From Posidonia oceanica (taxonomy: Eukaryota > Streptophyta > Magnoliopsida > Alismatales > Posidoniaceae), in the NCBI GenBank assembly GCA_037176725.1, contig JAZBRS010000049.1, forward strand, positions 11,488,001 to 11,552,000: 64,000 nucleotides of DNA, read 5' to 3'. Made by a program: the position numbers and the translations under genes. Below the pieces are notes generated by a model. It had not been told where the DNA came from. It made no database searches and was given only the letters and a program-made list of their open reading frames with translations. Position 1 is the first letter of the stretch; the number at the start of each line of letters is the position of its first letter. Below, piece by piece: positions 11,336 through 21,261 of the stretch.

Positions 11336-11652
11336 GATGTCGTATTCTGCTGGCCCAGGTCCGTCTTGAGACCTGACTGGCTCTACTTGCTCTGCTGGTG
11401 GTACCGATTTGATAGCCTCCCTCCTCGGGTAATAGGTGCAGCAGCCTCATTCTCCTTGCTCTGGCTGCCTGACGCTTCCCCCTTGTGTGGCCAAGCGAAG
11501 ATAGGCTTCTTTTGTATGGATTTGCCAAGCTCTGGTATTTTTATGGCTCGGGTTGGTTGCTCTGTAAGTGCTCGGAAGATTGGAGATGACGAGGTAGTAG
11601 TATTCCGAAACACCGAGGTATTTTGTGAGCCTAGTGCCTTGAGGGCCGGCAG

Positions 11653-12306
11653 TTAACCTGATGGTGGCCTAGCTGCTCTGAAGATTGGAGAGACCAGTGA
11701 TGATAGTGGCTTGGGAGCCCATAGTGATGATTTTTTCCATGGCAGATGTTGCGATTCCTCTTTTCCTCGAAGGGTAGAAATTTTAGGCTCAGGCATTTTT
11801 AATTTGCATAAAACCCCTGGGTGATTCGCAGGAATGCTAACAACCACTCCCTCATATTTGAACTTTAGCAATTGGTAAACTGGAGATGCCACGGCTCCAA
11901 CCTCTGCTAGCCAAGACCTCCCGAGGATGAGCGGTTCTAGGACTTCTTCCTTCAAAATGATCACCGAAGTGATACTGGTCAAAGGACCCACTGTGATTTC
12001 CATAGGTACTGTCCCTAGTGCCAATTTCTCCTTCTGGTCGAACTTGGTGCACATAAAGGGGGTTCTATCTAGCTCATCTTCATTTAGCCCTAGACTTTGA
12101 AGGGTGGAAAGAGAACTGAGGCTCCGGCTTGCTCCAGTGTCGACTAATACTCCCTGCAGCACATGGTCATTGATGCCCACTGTGATGATGAGCGGCAGTT
12201 CTTGCTTATGTGGAGGCAGAAGCTCAGAATCTTTGAAGACGATATTTTCTCGTTCAAATTGCTGATTGGTTTTTTGAACTTTGGTAAGAGTGCTTTCTTC
12301 CTCCAT
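11653..12306 (-). pseudogene. First aspartic protease of element 1
   Basis: Residues 50-60 carry GVLVDTGASRSL, the canonical retropepsin D-T-G with its hydrophobic neighbours. LEPLILGRSWL, near residue 125, is the conserved hydrophobic-Leu-Gly motif of the second half. It should process the gag-pol polyprotein. It is in the same frame as gag upstream (separated by TAG 12343-12345) and ends at TAA 11653-11655, after which the frame stays open with more stops until the frameshift before the second protease. Confidence 0.85.
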
Positions 12307-12342
12307 ACTGTCTTGTGCTTCATCTGCTGTCGTGAGGTTGAA

Positions 12343-14448
12343 CTAGCTAAGAAGATCTTCCATTGTTAGTCCTTCATCTACTTCACTGTCCCAGTCATCA
12401 TCTAAGATTATCTCCCCATTATCAGTTTGGTTGTCCCAGCTCTTTGTTACTAATGGATTGGGGAACTCATCATCCTTGAACGCCATTATTTGATGATTAG
12501 GGAGGGGATCATTGTAGATCTGGTGAGATGTTCCTGTCTGCTCTCTCTGCTTAGTCCTTTTTACTAAGATGTCCCATTCAAACACATCTGCCTCTACCAT
12601 GTCATAGACTGTGTCTTTGAAAGTCCAACAGTCATTAATGTTGTGACCATGTAATCTATGGAATGGACAATATTTACTTTGGTCACTATTTGGCAATTCG
12701 GGCCTAGCTGGCGGGAGTTCAATTGCTTTTGCATCTTCCAGTTCTATGAACATATCCGCTAGTGTGATTGGTAGAGGAGGGTAATGGTCCCTCTTTCTCC
12801 TTTTAAGTGGCAATAGTTGTGGAGGGGGAACATTATGATAATTGCCCTTATTCCCATTATTGTTGTGGGGATTTCCATTATTAGCGTAACCGCTTTGATT
12901 GCCCCTATTCCATTGTGGCTGGGGGGCATTCTACATAGGGCGGATTTGCTATTGAGGGGGATTACTCCCTGTCTATTGCTGTTGAGGAGGAGGGCAGCTC
13001 CATGATTGTTCTTGAGGAGGAGGGTGGCTCCATGTCTGCTGTTGAGGAGGGTGGCTCCATGGTTGTTGTTAAGGAGGAGGGCGGCTCCATGATTGTTGCT
13101 GAGGAGGAGGATGGCTCCATGATGGTTGCTGTGAGTTTATTATAACCCTCTGCTCCAGTGGCTTTGGCGCGGAATTAATCTTATTGATAGCCCCAGTCAC
13201 GCCTTCCACTACTTGTGTTTTTCAACTCTTCTTGGGCTCCTCCATGAATTCATGCAAGTTTTCTTTGACGAAGGCAGCCACTTCATACAGAGCCGTTACA
13301 CTGGGACAGTATGCATTCACGAGTCCCTTTTTCATCGGTCCAGTGGTATTTGCAATAAAGGTCTGGACCACCTGTCTCTCCGGAATGGTCAAGCCTGATC
13401 TGGCCGCCATCTCTCGCCATCTATTGGCGAATGTTACCCAGCTCTCGCCTTGCTTCATGACCTCCTTGCTTAGGTTGTGGAAGGTTGGCTTAGGGTCTAT
13501 CTTGTGCTGGTATTTTGTGAGGAAGCTCTCTCTGATTTTATCAAAACTACTGAGGTCTTCCTTGGAGAGAGTGAAGAACCAATCCATGGGCTCTCCTTCA
13601 AGTGAGTAGAAGAACAGGTGTATGACAAGCCCCAGGTCATGGAAGTAGGGGGCTGACTCCATTTGGAACCGCACTAGGTGACTGAGTGGGTTGGTGGTTC
13701 TATTGAACTTGGGAGTCTTCGGGTACTTAAAACCCGAGGGGAGTCTGAATGGAGGAAACCGGCTCATATCAAAGTTCGCCGGAGCTTGGGTATGTACCCC
13801 TAATGCGCTGAGCATTTTTCTCATCTCATCTAAATTTGTTATCCCGGCTGATGGGGTCGAGATATGTGAATTAAAGGACTGGTGGTTCTGCTGCTGATGA
13901 GGATAACTGTTGCAGAAATGTTGAGGTGCGACCGGCTCGTATCACGGAGGAGATGCCTGGTGGTGGTGATAATCCGGCTGAGGCTGATTGCCTGTCGTAG
14001 GTGCTTGGAGATGCTGTCCTTGGTGCCCGTAGGGTGGATAGACTCTTTCCTTGTATTCGCCATGTGGCATGTGATTTTGTTCTTGGATCAAGGGGTTTGC
14101 CCTTGAGTTATAAGCTCCGTTGAGCATTGTACCATGTCCTGGGTGGTTCGTATCTGGTGGTGGGTTGCCATTTTGTCCCTAGTATAGATCGTCAGGGGTA
14201 TAGTCCGCAACTGGCCTTCGTTGTCCTTCACCGAGGTAGGGTGGCTACTGGAGGTTGTTCTGACATGGCCCCGTAGGGGTTGATGTCTCTTCGTTTAAGA
14301 ACTGGTACATGGCTTTATACTGGATCGAGTCTGGATCCAAGGCTTCTCCAGTGATCGGATGGTAGATTATGGGCTCCTCTCCCGAAGTACTTGTTGAGTC
14401 TGACCTCTCTCTTTCTAGCTGTTCAGCTTCAAAGACTTGATTCATCAT
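12343..14448 (-). pseudogene. Gag of element 1
   Basis: A single frame runs through this stretch with about eight in-frame stops. A Pro/Gln/Tyr-rich N-terminal part (14448 to about 13830) is followed by the retrotransposon gag core at 13222-13824 (PMDWFFTL, FLTKYQHKI, FANRWREMAARSG). A Pro/Gln/Trp-rich linker with 36-39-bp repeats follows (about 12960-13140), then a zinc knuckle-like module near 12660 (CPFHRLHGHNINDC). Gag forms the particle and binds RNA. The stops at 13222-13224 (TGA), 12343-12345 (TAG) and several between them all sit where CGA, CAA or CAG would restore the reading. Confidence 0.85.
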
Positions 14449-16025
14449 TGTAGTAACTTTGATAATGAGATGAAATTGGCTTCAGAGCGTAGTACGCTTC
14501 TCACTGTGGCGTACAACGTTGGACGCAGTAAACTTGGCGTTCAACGCTCTCAACTGTATTTCCTCTATTTTTTTTCACTGTTTCTTCTTTTGCTTTCTTT
14601 CTCTCCTCTTTTTCTCCCCTTCTGTTTTTTGCTTTTCTGAATTTTCCTCTCTTTTCTTTCTAAATTTTTTCTTTCTTTCTTCTTTTTTTCTTTTTTTTTT
14701 TCTGTTTTTTTTCTTCTATAAAGGATTACAAGTGCTTATAATGCAAAAAAGGAAGTTACAAGAACTTGGGAAGTTTAATACAAGTTCCTAAAAAAGGTAA
14801 AAATAGAACAGAACCGCCACTGGCTGGCACTGTCACTGTTTTGGGCTTTTCAAATGTCTTGCCTTGCCAAACAATCACACAGAGGAGCTAAATATAAACA
14901 ACCACACAGAGAATGCGTAAGACGCGGGATCTGCTGCGTACAACGTTAAACGCAGCTAGTCGAGCGTCTAACACCTTGTTTATAGAAAACTGCACGGAAA
15001 CACCTTCAGACAGCGATTAAAGTTTTACCTTTTGTTTTCGCTTTGAGATTAGTGTTTTAAACCTGCTGTAGCTCTCTGGGCTCCTTAAGGCTTAGGTATG
15101 GCTCTCTCTTTTTTTTTTTTTGGGTTTGCTATGACTCTTCACAAAATGGGTGAAAGATTTCTCTTTTTCTTAGTACTGCCCCTATCTCAACTCCTGAGAA
15201 TCTTTGGGGAGCTTGAATACACTTAGGTCCCCACCCGTAGAGGTAGAGCCTAGCGTACTCATGATTAATCGGGTCTCTCGCGTAACAATCACAACATGCA
15301 CAATCAAACTACCGAAAGAGGGGAGGGAGGAATACAAATCGGAACTTGAGGTTCTAATTAACTCTCACAAAAACCCAAGGAAGAAGGAGGGGTTCTTGTA
15401 AAAGAAAATGACAATACAAATACCTTTCCTAAGTCCTTTGCAACAGAGGTGCTTGGGTCCTAGACAGTTATTTGTATAACTCAAGAGGTAATGCACAGAA
15501 ATTAGTTCCCAATAAGGGCCATGCAAGTCATAAAGAAAGTTCGATTTTTTGTTTGGTTTTTTTTTTGCAAAGCACCCAAAGAAACTGAAGTTCCGGTCCC
15601 TACGGCAAAGCTGATCACCTCACACCTCAATCCTTTGGGCTAGTTACAACAAGAAAACTAAGAGAGAATTAAAACAGAAGAGTTTTATGTTCAGTGGTCG
15701 TTGGACGTGTATACTAGAGCATCTAATGTTGGACGCACCAGACTGCACGTATAACGTACTGACAGTGTTTTTTCAGAAAAGCAGTAATATTTACAGATCA
15801 CCCCCACGCTCGAGAATCCAGAGAGAAGGGGGAGGTGATTTCAGTTATTTAAACGTTGAAAACAAACGAAAAAGATCACGATGCCTCAAAACACTACGAG
15901 GAATTTCGCCACTTCTTTAAAACATACGAGAAATTAAGAAACTAAAACTAAAACTAAGAATGTCAATAATGAGGAGGAAGAAGAAAGAAGGGCTTACTTA
16001 CCTTGCACGGGGGCACTTTTAGCCG
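14449..16025 (-). other. Leader of element 1 between primer binding site and gag
   Basis: About 1.6 kb without coding potential. It holds pyrimidine-rich DNA (14555-14720, + strand), three short hairpin-like words related to the LTR cassettes (near 14510-14555, 14930-14970 and 15695-15770), and, on the - strand, the splice donor consensus AAG|GTAAGT at 16000-16002, about 25 bases after the primer binding site. A spliced leader is therefore possible. No acceptor was identified with confidence. Confidence 0.5.
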
Positions 16026-16042
16026 TCCCATTGTGATCGCCA
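16026..16042 (-). other. Primer binding site of element 1
   Basis: On the - strand TGGCGATCACAATGGGA starts three bases after the LTR end. TGG complements the tRNA CCA end, and the place is right for priming minus-strand DNA. The tRNA was not identified. Element 2 has a close relative (TAGCGATCACGGTGG) at the same place. Confidence 0.7.
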
Positions 16043-16778
16043 GACTGTGGATATGGGGTTTTGGAAAGGTTAGGAGGAGGGGAAAGCTTTGCTTCTCCTT
16101 TGTTTCTGTTTGCTCCTTCTTGGGGTCCCCCTTTTGTTGTATCTAACTTCTCTACTCCACGTGTGTTGAAGTCAGTGTGATTGCCACTCTCGGTTTGCTT
16201 TTGCTGGCCTTCGAGACGTCTTGGGGAGATGTGTGATGGTTATGGGTTCAGCTACCTTGGGACAATGCCTGCGTTGCCCAAGGGTGCCTGTGCTTGGTGA
16301 GTTTCTTCTTCTTTCTTCTTCCTCCTCGTATGACAAATGCTAGCAAAACAAACAGAAATAATGCAGATATGGATCAATATGGTGTAGTAACTTATTCAGA
16401 ATAAATAAAATAGAAAATAGAGAAACACAATGAATTACGTACCCGAGGGGTTTGATCCCTCCGGTTGCAACTGATGAAAATGTATGCTTAGCTACAACAA
16501 TATATGAACTAAATATGCTTGATTATGCTACGGAATTAAATATGTGATATGAAAAAAAAGAAAAGAAAACAATAAATAGAGTCCCCTTTTATCTATACAC
16601 GAAGTGCAAGACATGTCGACATGATGTTACTGATGACAAAGGGAAGCTCAAGCTCTTTCAAAGACTCTCAACTTTTCAAAATTCTCTTCACTATTTCAAT
16701 TCTCAAGGATCTCACTTCTCTCTAGAAATCCCTCTTAATATCAAAGAACCATCTCCTAACCCTGTGGGGGTACCCCTG

Positions 16779-16788
16779 CTTTTATAGA
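16779..16788 (-). promoter_or_regulatory. LTR TATA box, element 1
   Basis: TCTATAAAAG on the - strand, followed by GCAGGGGTACCC. The same block is present in the sister LTR at 17388-17397, which supports it as the LTR core promoter. Confidence 0.7.
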
Positions 16789-16849
16789 ATCAGGGGAGGA
16801 ACAAGAAAGGAATGGAATGAATAGACTGCCAACTTTCCAATTCAGGAGT

Positions 16850-16905
16850 GTTATACGCTGGAAAACCAGCAGATAACATTATATGCTGGGATTCCAGCGG
16901 ATAAC
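16850..16905. repeat. Double-hairpin cassette in the LTR of element 1
   Basis: Two adjacent inverted repeats: GTTATACGCTGG...CCAGCAGATAAC, then ATTATATGCTGG...CCAGCGGATAAC. It has the same layout as the cassettes in element B, with different stem bases. Confidence 0.75.
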
Positions 16906-17078
16906 GGCCTCCAAAGCACAGCTGCCAGGATCAAGAAATATCCCCTAATTAAAACATGATTAAGTGCCATTAAGCTGGTGTTAATTGCATTGACTGGTCA
17001 ACAAAGCCTAAAGAAGGCAAAAACACGGATTTTGGATTTGGCCAAATAAAGAAAGTTTTGGGCTGACTGAGTTTCCAC

Positions 17079-17162
17079 GTTGGACGCTTGAAAACTAGCG
17101 GCCAATGTTAGCCACTAGGAAACCTACGGCCAACGTTGTAAGCTGGGAATCCAGCATACAAC
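17079..17162. repeat. Hairpin cassette cluster, LTR of element 1
   Basis: About three adjacent imperfect inverted repeats beginning GTTGGACGCTTG and ending with GTTGTAAGCTGG...CCAGCATACAAC. The middle one is eroded (GTTAGCCACTAGG...CCTACGGCCAAC). Confidence 0.7.
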
Positions 17163-17374
17163 ACCCTCAGTAAGTCCATCTCCCAAATTTGGTCAAGACA
17201 TGAAGAACATTCAAGTTACCGACACTTGGGGCTTAGATAGGGATAACATTTTGAACTGGAGAGAAGGTGTTTGGCTCGAGTAAGACGTCCTGGATTGAGC
17301 AAAGGGCTTCTAGGAGCGACCTAATGCAATAGACTATACTAACATGAAAAGAGTGCCAAAACGGGGTATCTACA

Positions 17375-17962
17375 GGGGATACCCCTGCTTTTATAGAAGC
17401 AGGGGGGACAAAAAGGAATTGAATGACCAGATCAGCAAACTTTCTAATTCAGGGGTGTTATACGTTGGAAACCTAGTGCATAACATTATAAGCTAGAATC
17501 CCAGTGTATAACGACCTCCGAGGTACAGCTGCCAGGATAAAGGAATATTCCCCAATTAAAAGTTGATTAAGTGTCAATAAATTAGTGTTAATTGCCTTGA
17601 CCGGTCAACAGAGTCTAAAGAAGGCAAAAAACACAGATTTCGTATTTGGCCAAATAAAGAAAGTTTGTGGCTGGCACTGGGCTTCCACGTTAGACGCTGG
17701 AAAATCAGCGTCCAACGTTATAAGCTGGGAATCCAGCGTATAACGCCCTCAGTCAGTCCAACTTCCAAATTTGGTCAAGAAATGAAGGACATTAAAGTTG
17801 TTGACACTTAAAGCTTAATAAGGGATGAAAATAATGTTTTGAACTAGAGAATAGGTGTTTAGCTCAAGTGAGAGGTCCTGGATTGAGCAAAGAGCTTCTA
17901 AGGACGACCTAATGCAACAGACTACACTACCATAAAGGGAGTGCCAAAACAGGATATTTACA
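17375..17962 (-). mobile_element. Partial sister LTR (U3 part) interrupting element 2
   Basis: It starts TGTAAATATCCTG on the - strand at 17962, directly against the reverse transcriptase of element 2, and runs to the TATA region where LTR 16046-17374 begins. It aligns with that LTR through TATA box 17388-17397. It carries two cassettes: 17457-17512 and 17689-17744 (GTTAGACGCTGG...CAGCGTCCAAC, then GTTATAAGCTGG...CCAGCGTATAAC). Element 1 probably inserted into this LTR, or the two recombined. The remainder is not in the window. Confidence 0.75.
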
Positions 17963-18617
17963 GGTCTATGTTAGCAATCCATTCTGGATAGACCACAACT
18001 CTGATGAGCTTTGCTTTGTGTAGTTTGTCTATCTCCTCTTTGACTTTTAGGGCAAGGTCTGGCTGCAGGCGTCGGAGCTTCTACTTTGTTGTTTTTGCGC
18101 TCGACTTGAGGGGGAGTCTGTGTTCCACTAGCAGCGACTCTAGCCCGGGCATTTCTCCATAGGAGAAGGCCAGTACCTTGGCATACTTCTTGAGTAGCTC
18201 TATCATCCTAATTCGTTCATCTGAGCTGAGTGCAGAGCTTATCCGAACTTGTCTTGGATCTTTTTTAGTCCCTAGATTAGTTTCCTCTATCTCTTCAATG
18301 GTAGTCTTAGTCTGTTCATCATATTTCTTCATCATTTCTTCGAAGATGGCTGGGTCTACCGATTCTTCTTCATCTGGGTCCTCTTCTGTATTCACCAGTT
18401 CATAGACTTCATAGTTCCCAGTATTCTTGCTAGTGGTGTTTGACACTTCTTCAACCAGAAAGATGGCATGTGACGTGGCTAGCTCTTGTGGGAATGCCGT
18501 GGTGTAATGGCAGACTCTGACCGTTTGGGTAACTGGCTCACATCTGGCTTGGCCTGCACGCTTGACAGAACTGTTAGATACTTTTTGTGAGGACATGGTG
18601 GCGGTTATTCCGTCCAA
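17963..18617 (-). pseudogene. Reverse transcriptase N-terminal part, element 2
   Basis: The frame from 18617 includes a Glu/Asp-rich linker ending in YDEQTKTT, the LGTKKDPRQVRIS block also found in element 1, and the start of the polymerase (SLLVEHRLPLKSSAKT). A TAG at 18081-18083 interrupts it, then the frame resumes (LRRLQPDLALKVKEEIDKLHKAK) to 17963, where the LTR begins. The polymerase active-site motifs lie beyond the break and are lost. Confidence 0.85.
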
Positions 18618-19227
18618 GCCACGTCCTCAAGTACCTTTCCCATTATTACCTACACTAGGAAATAAATGACTGGAAAGCAAATTGTACGAAAATAAAATGT
18701 GGGAATTAAAAGCAGGAAAGAAATTATTTACAAGATTAGGGGGACTGCTGTAAGGTTTGCCTCCCCAGCGGAGGTGATTCTCCATTTGGCATCAATCGAT
18801 GGCCCCGACCCTTTCTTGCTTCAAGGGGCAAGGCCGCAAGTTGCTGAAGATAGTAGTTAGATCACACAGAGAGAGAGCATCGATGACTTCTACTTCGGTG
18901 TCTTCTGAAGGAGCTCCAGACAAGTCGTTAGCTGAGATGTCTGGAGGTGGGGGGATCCTTGGAGAATCAGGAAGAACGTCTGACACTTGGAGAGCGGTGT
19001 TGGGGACTTCTTCTGAGCATGGGGAAGAGGCCAGTGATGCCTCCTTTGGATCTTCTGAGATGTCGATAACCTCTTTTGGGACTGACTTATCTTTGAACTA
19101 TAGCCCGACTGATATGAAATGGCTTGATAGTGACTAGATCAGTGGCTTAGCGAGATCCTTTGATAAGTGCCATGGATGTCCCAGTCCTGTGCCATTGCGC
19201 TTTCTGGTGTTTCGAGCACGTCTTTCA
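18618..19227 (-). other. Linker region of element 2
   Basis: It corresponds to the variable Pro/Ser/Glu linker before reverse transcriptase in element 1. An AT-rich stretch at about 18640-18745 resembles the AT-rich, splice-site-bounded stretch at 9600-9700. No independent gene is seen. Confidence 0.5.
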
Positions 19228-20119
19228 TCCATTGCTCTTGTTGAACTAGTCCTTTTCCACGGGTGTATCCTATTCTGAGGAGGATTTCCCATGGTTTCTT
19301 CATGTGTTTTGGGAAATGATACTAGGTCGTATCCATGCTTCGGGGCGTGAAAATCTTTTTCACATTATCCACAACCTCGACAGTGGGGTTCTTCCTTGAA
19401 GGGGTAAGTGATAACGTTGGTGTGGTGGTTGGGACTACCACAAGGTGCGCCTTTGCTTCTATTGGCTCATCTCCCAGGATTTTGATTATTTTCCCCTAGT
19501 GGGGAAACTTCATGCATTGGTGGTATGAGGAGGTGACTGCTTTGATTTCTTCGATCCATTGGCGCCCTAGGATGAGTCAATAAGAGATTGGTGCATCGAC
19601 TACTAATAGCTCTATGTCTATTTCAATGGGGCCAATGGCGACTTTGACATTAATCTTGCCTTGAGCCATTTTCTTATTATTATCATATCCTGATACAGTC
19701 AGGGCTACCAGGCATAGTTGGGTCTCCTTGAGCCCAATTAAGTGAAGAGTTTCTAAGGAGCATACATTCAAGGTCGCCCCTATATCTACCAACACACCAG
19801 AAAGTTTATAATTGTTTATTTTTACAGTAACATTCAAAGATAAAGTCTTCCTTTCAGGAGGAGCTAGTTCTGATTCAGTGAAGAACAGAGTAGGTTCTAT
19901 GAACACCATTGCCGCAATTGCCGCCAGTTTTTCCGCAGGCATGTCTTCTGGGACTTGGGCTTTCTTCAGTACCTCCATCAGGATGTCTTGGTGCTTTTTG
20001 AAGGCTTTGATCAGCTCATAGATCGATACCTTAGCTTGTGTCTTCCGGAGTTGCTCCAAGATGTCGAATTCGCCTTCTATTCTTCTGGAGATGTCAAATT
20101 CTCGCTGAGGTGGAGACAA
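19228..20119 (-). pseudogene. Second protease-like domain plus G-patch, element 2
   Basis: Residues encoded near 19770-19800 read GVLVDIGATLNVCSLETL, retropepsin-like with the same D-I-G as in element 1. The frame ends at 19577. Further down, at about 19228-19295, the - strand encodes PWEILLRIGYTRGKGL, a G-patch core. Its preservation in both elements argues that the second protease and G-patch are an old part of this lineage. Confidence 0.7.
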
Positions 20120-20489
20120 GACTCTCTCTACGTTGGGTGGAAGCGACGCAACTTGATTTGAAATTCATCCTGTTCTGGTGATAGGTGCTTGTTGCACTTG
20201 ATAGTACCCTCCCTTGGCTGGTGCAGGTCTGATCAATGATGTTGGCCTCCTTAATAAAGACTTCTCCTGATTCGCAGGTTGATTATGGCATAGCAACAAT
20301 GAGCTTGACTGGGCAGGCACTGCATGGTGTGTCTGAGCATATCCTCGTGTAGCATTGCTTTCTGTCATATCCTGGAACCCTTAAAAGTTTGGAGTCTCAT
20401 CGTCCCAATGGTCGTAATCGAGCCATCTGCCTAGCAGCCATCCATTGTTTGATCCCGGCGGTGGCCCTTCAGTGTATGGTTCAAGTAAG

Positions 20490-21078
20490 GTGGGCATCTA
20501 TATCATCCTCAAGTCAGTTTTGTGATCGGCTCGGATTGTGATCACTTCCTTTTGATATTTGAATTTGAGAAGTTGGTGTGTCGGGGAAGCGACAACATGA
20601 ACCTCTACCAACCAGGACCTCCCTAAGATTAATGGTTCGGCCAGATCCTGCTCCATCACAATGATGGTGGTAGTACTAGTGAGGGGACCTATAGTAACCT
20701 CCAGTTGAACAGTCCTAAGTGCTTCTCTTTGGATGTTGTCATAGGCTGCACAAGTGAAGCGATGTTTGGAAATCTATTCTTCTCCAATGTCCAGGTAGTC
20801 GAGAGTAGTCAGGAACAGACACTTAGACTGGCCCTAGTGTCAATAAGTACTCTGGGAAGTGGGTAGTCATTGTTGTCTACAGAGATGATCAGTGGGCGTA
20901 GGCGCTCTTCTGGAGCAGGCAGTTCTGTATCCTTGAAGACCATATTCCTCCATTCGAAGCCCACGATGACTTCCCTAGCTAGCACAAATGGGTCCATATT
21001 GTCAGAGTTGTCAGATCCTTGCTGCTGTTCACCTACAGGGAGGAAATTGAAGTGATTAAGAAGAACGAGGTCATTCAT
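20490..21078 (-). pseudogene. First aspartic protease, element 2
   Basis: LPRVLIDTRASLSVCS near 20830 is the active-site region; the usual D-T-G reads D-T-R. A stop at 20809-20811 is followed in frame by the second half (AEPLILGRSWLVEV, near 20630). It is homologous to the first protease of element 1. The Gly-to-Arg change in the catalytic triplet would abolish activity. Confidence 0.75.
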
Positions 21079-21261
21079 GGATTTTCCCTAATCCTGTAGG
21101 CCTTCCCATATGCCATCTACCTGGACTTCCCATTCTATAGATCCTTCATCAGACCAAGCTTCTGGAGTAGGCATCGAGGATGCATTAGGATTACTGTCTT
21201 CTTCAACTGATGGGCTTTGGTATGGATCTGCTTGTATATGCTGAATAGTCACCAGCTCAGA

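Larger units (their letters stand above)
1940..17374 (-). mobile_element. Element 1: Tat/Ogre-lineage Ty3/Gypsy retrotransposon, 5' LTR to post-pol region
   Basis: Read on the - strand, the order is 5' LTR (17374-16046), primer binding site, leader, gag, protease, second protease plus G-patch, reverse transcriptase, double RNase H, integrase, then an antisense ORF region. Reverse transcriptase before integrase defines Ty3/Gypsy. The extra RNase H and a post-pol ORF are known hallmarks of the plant Tat lineage. No matching 3' LTR is visible; an unrelated LTR ends at 1939, so the far end was displaced or deleted. Several stops and at least three frameshifts make it non-functional. Position 1940 is the lowest base not assigned to the other LTR, not a mapped element end. 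Confidence 0.85.
16046..17374 (-). mobile_element. 5' LTR of element 1 (1,329 bp)
   Basis: On the - strand it starts TGTAGATACCCC at 17374 and ends CCATATCCACA at 16046, with the TG...CA ends typical of LTRs. It contains a TATA box (16779-16788) and two hairpin clusters at 16850-16905 and 17079-17162. The next LTR (17375-17962) is a partial sister copy; the two align through the U3 region and the TATA box, with about 85 percent identity by eye. Confidence 0.85.
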
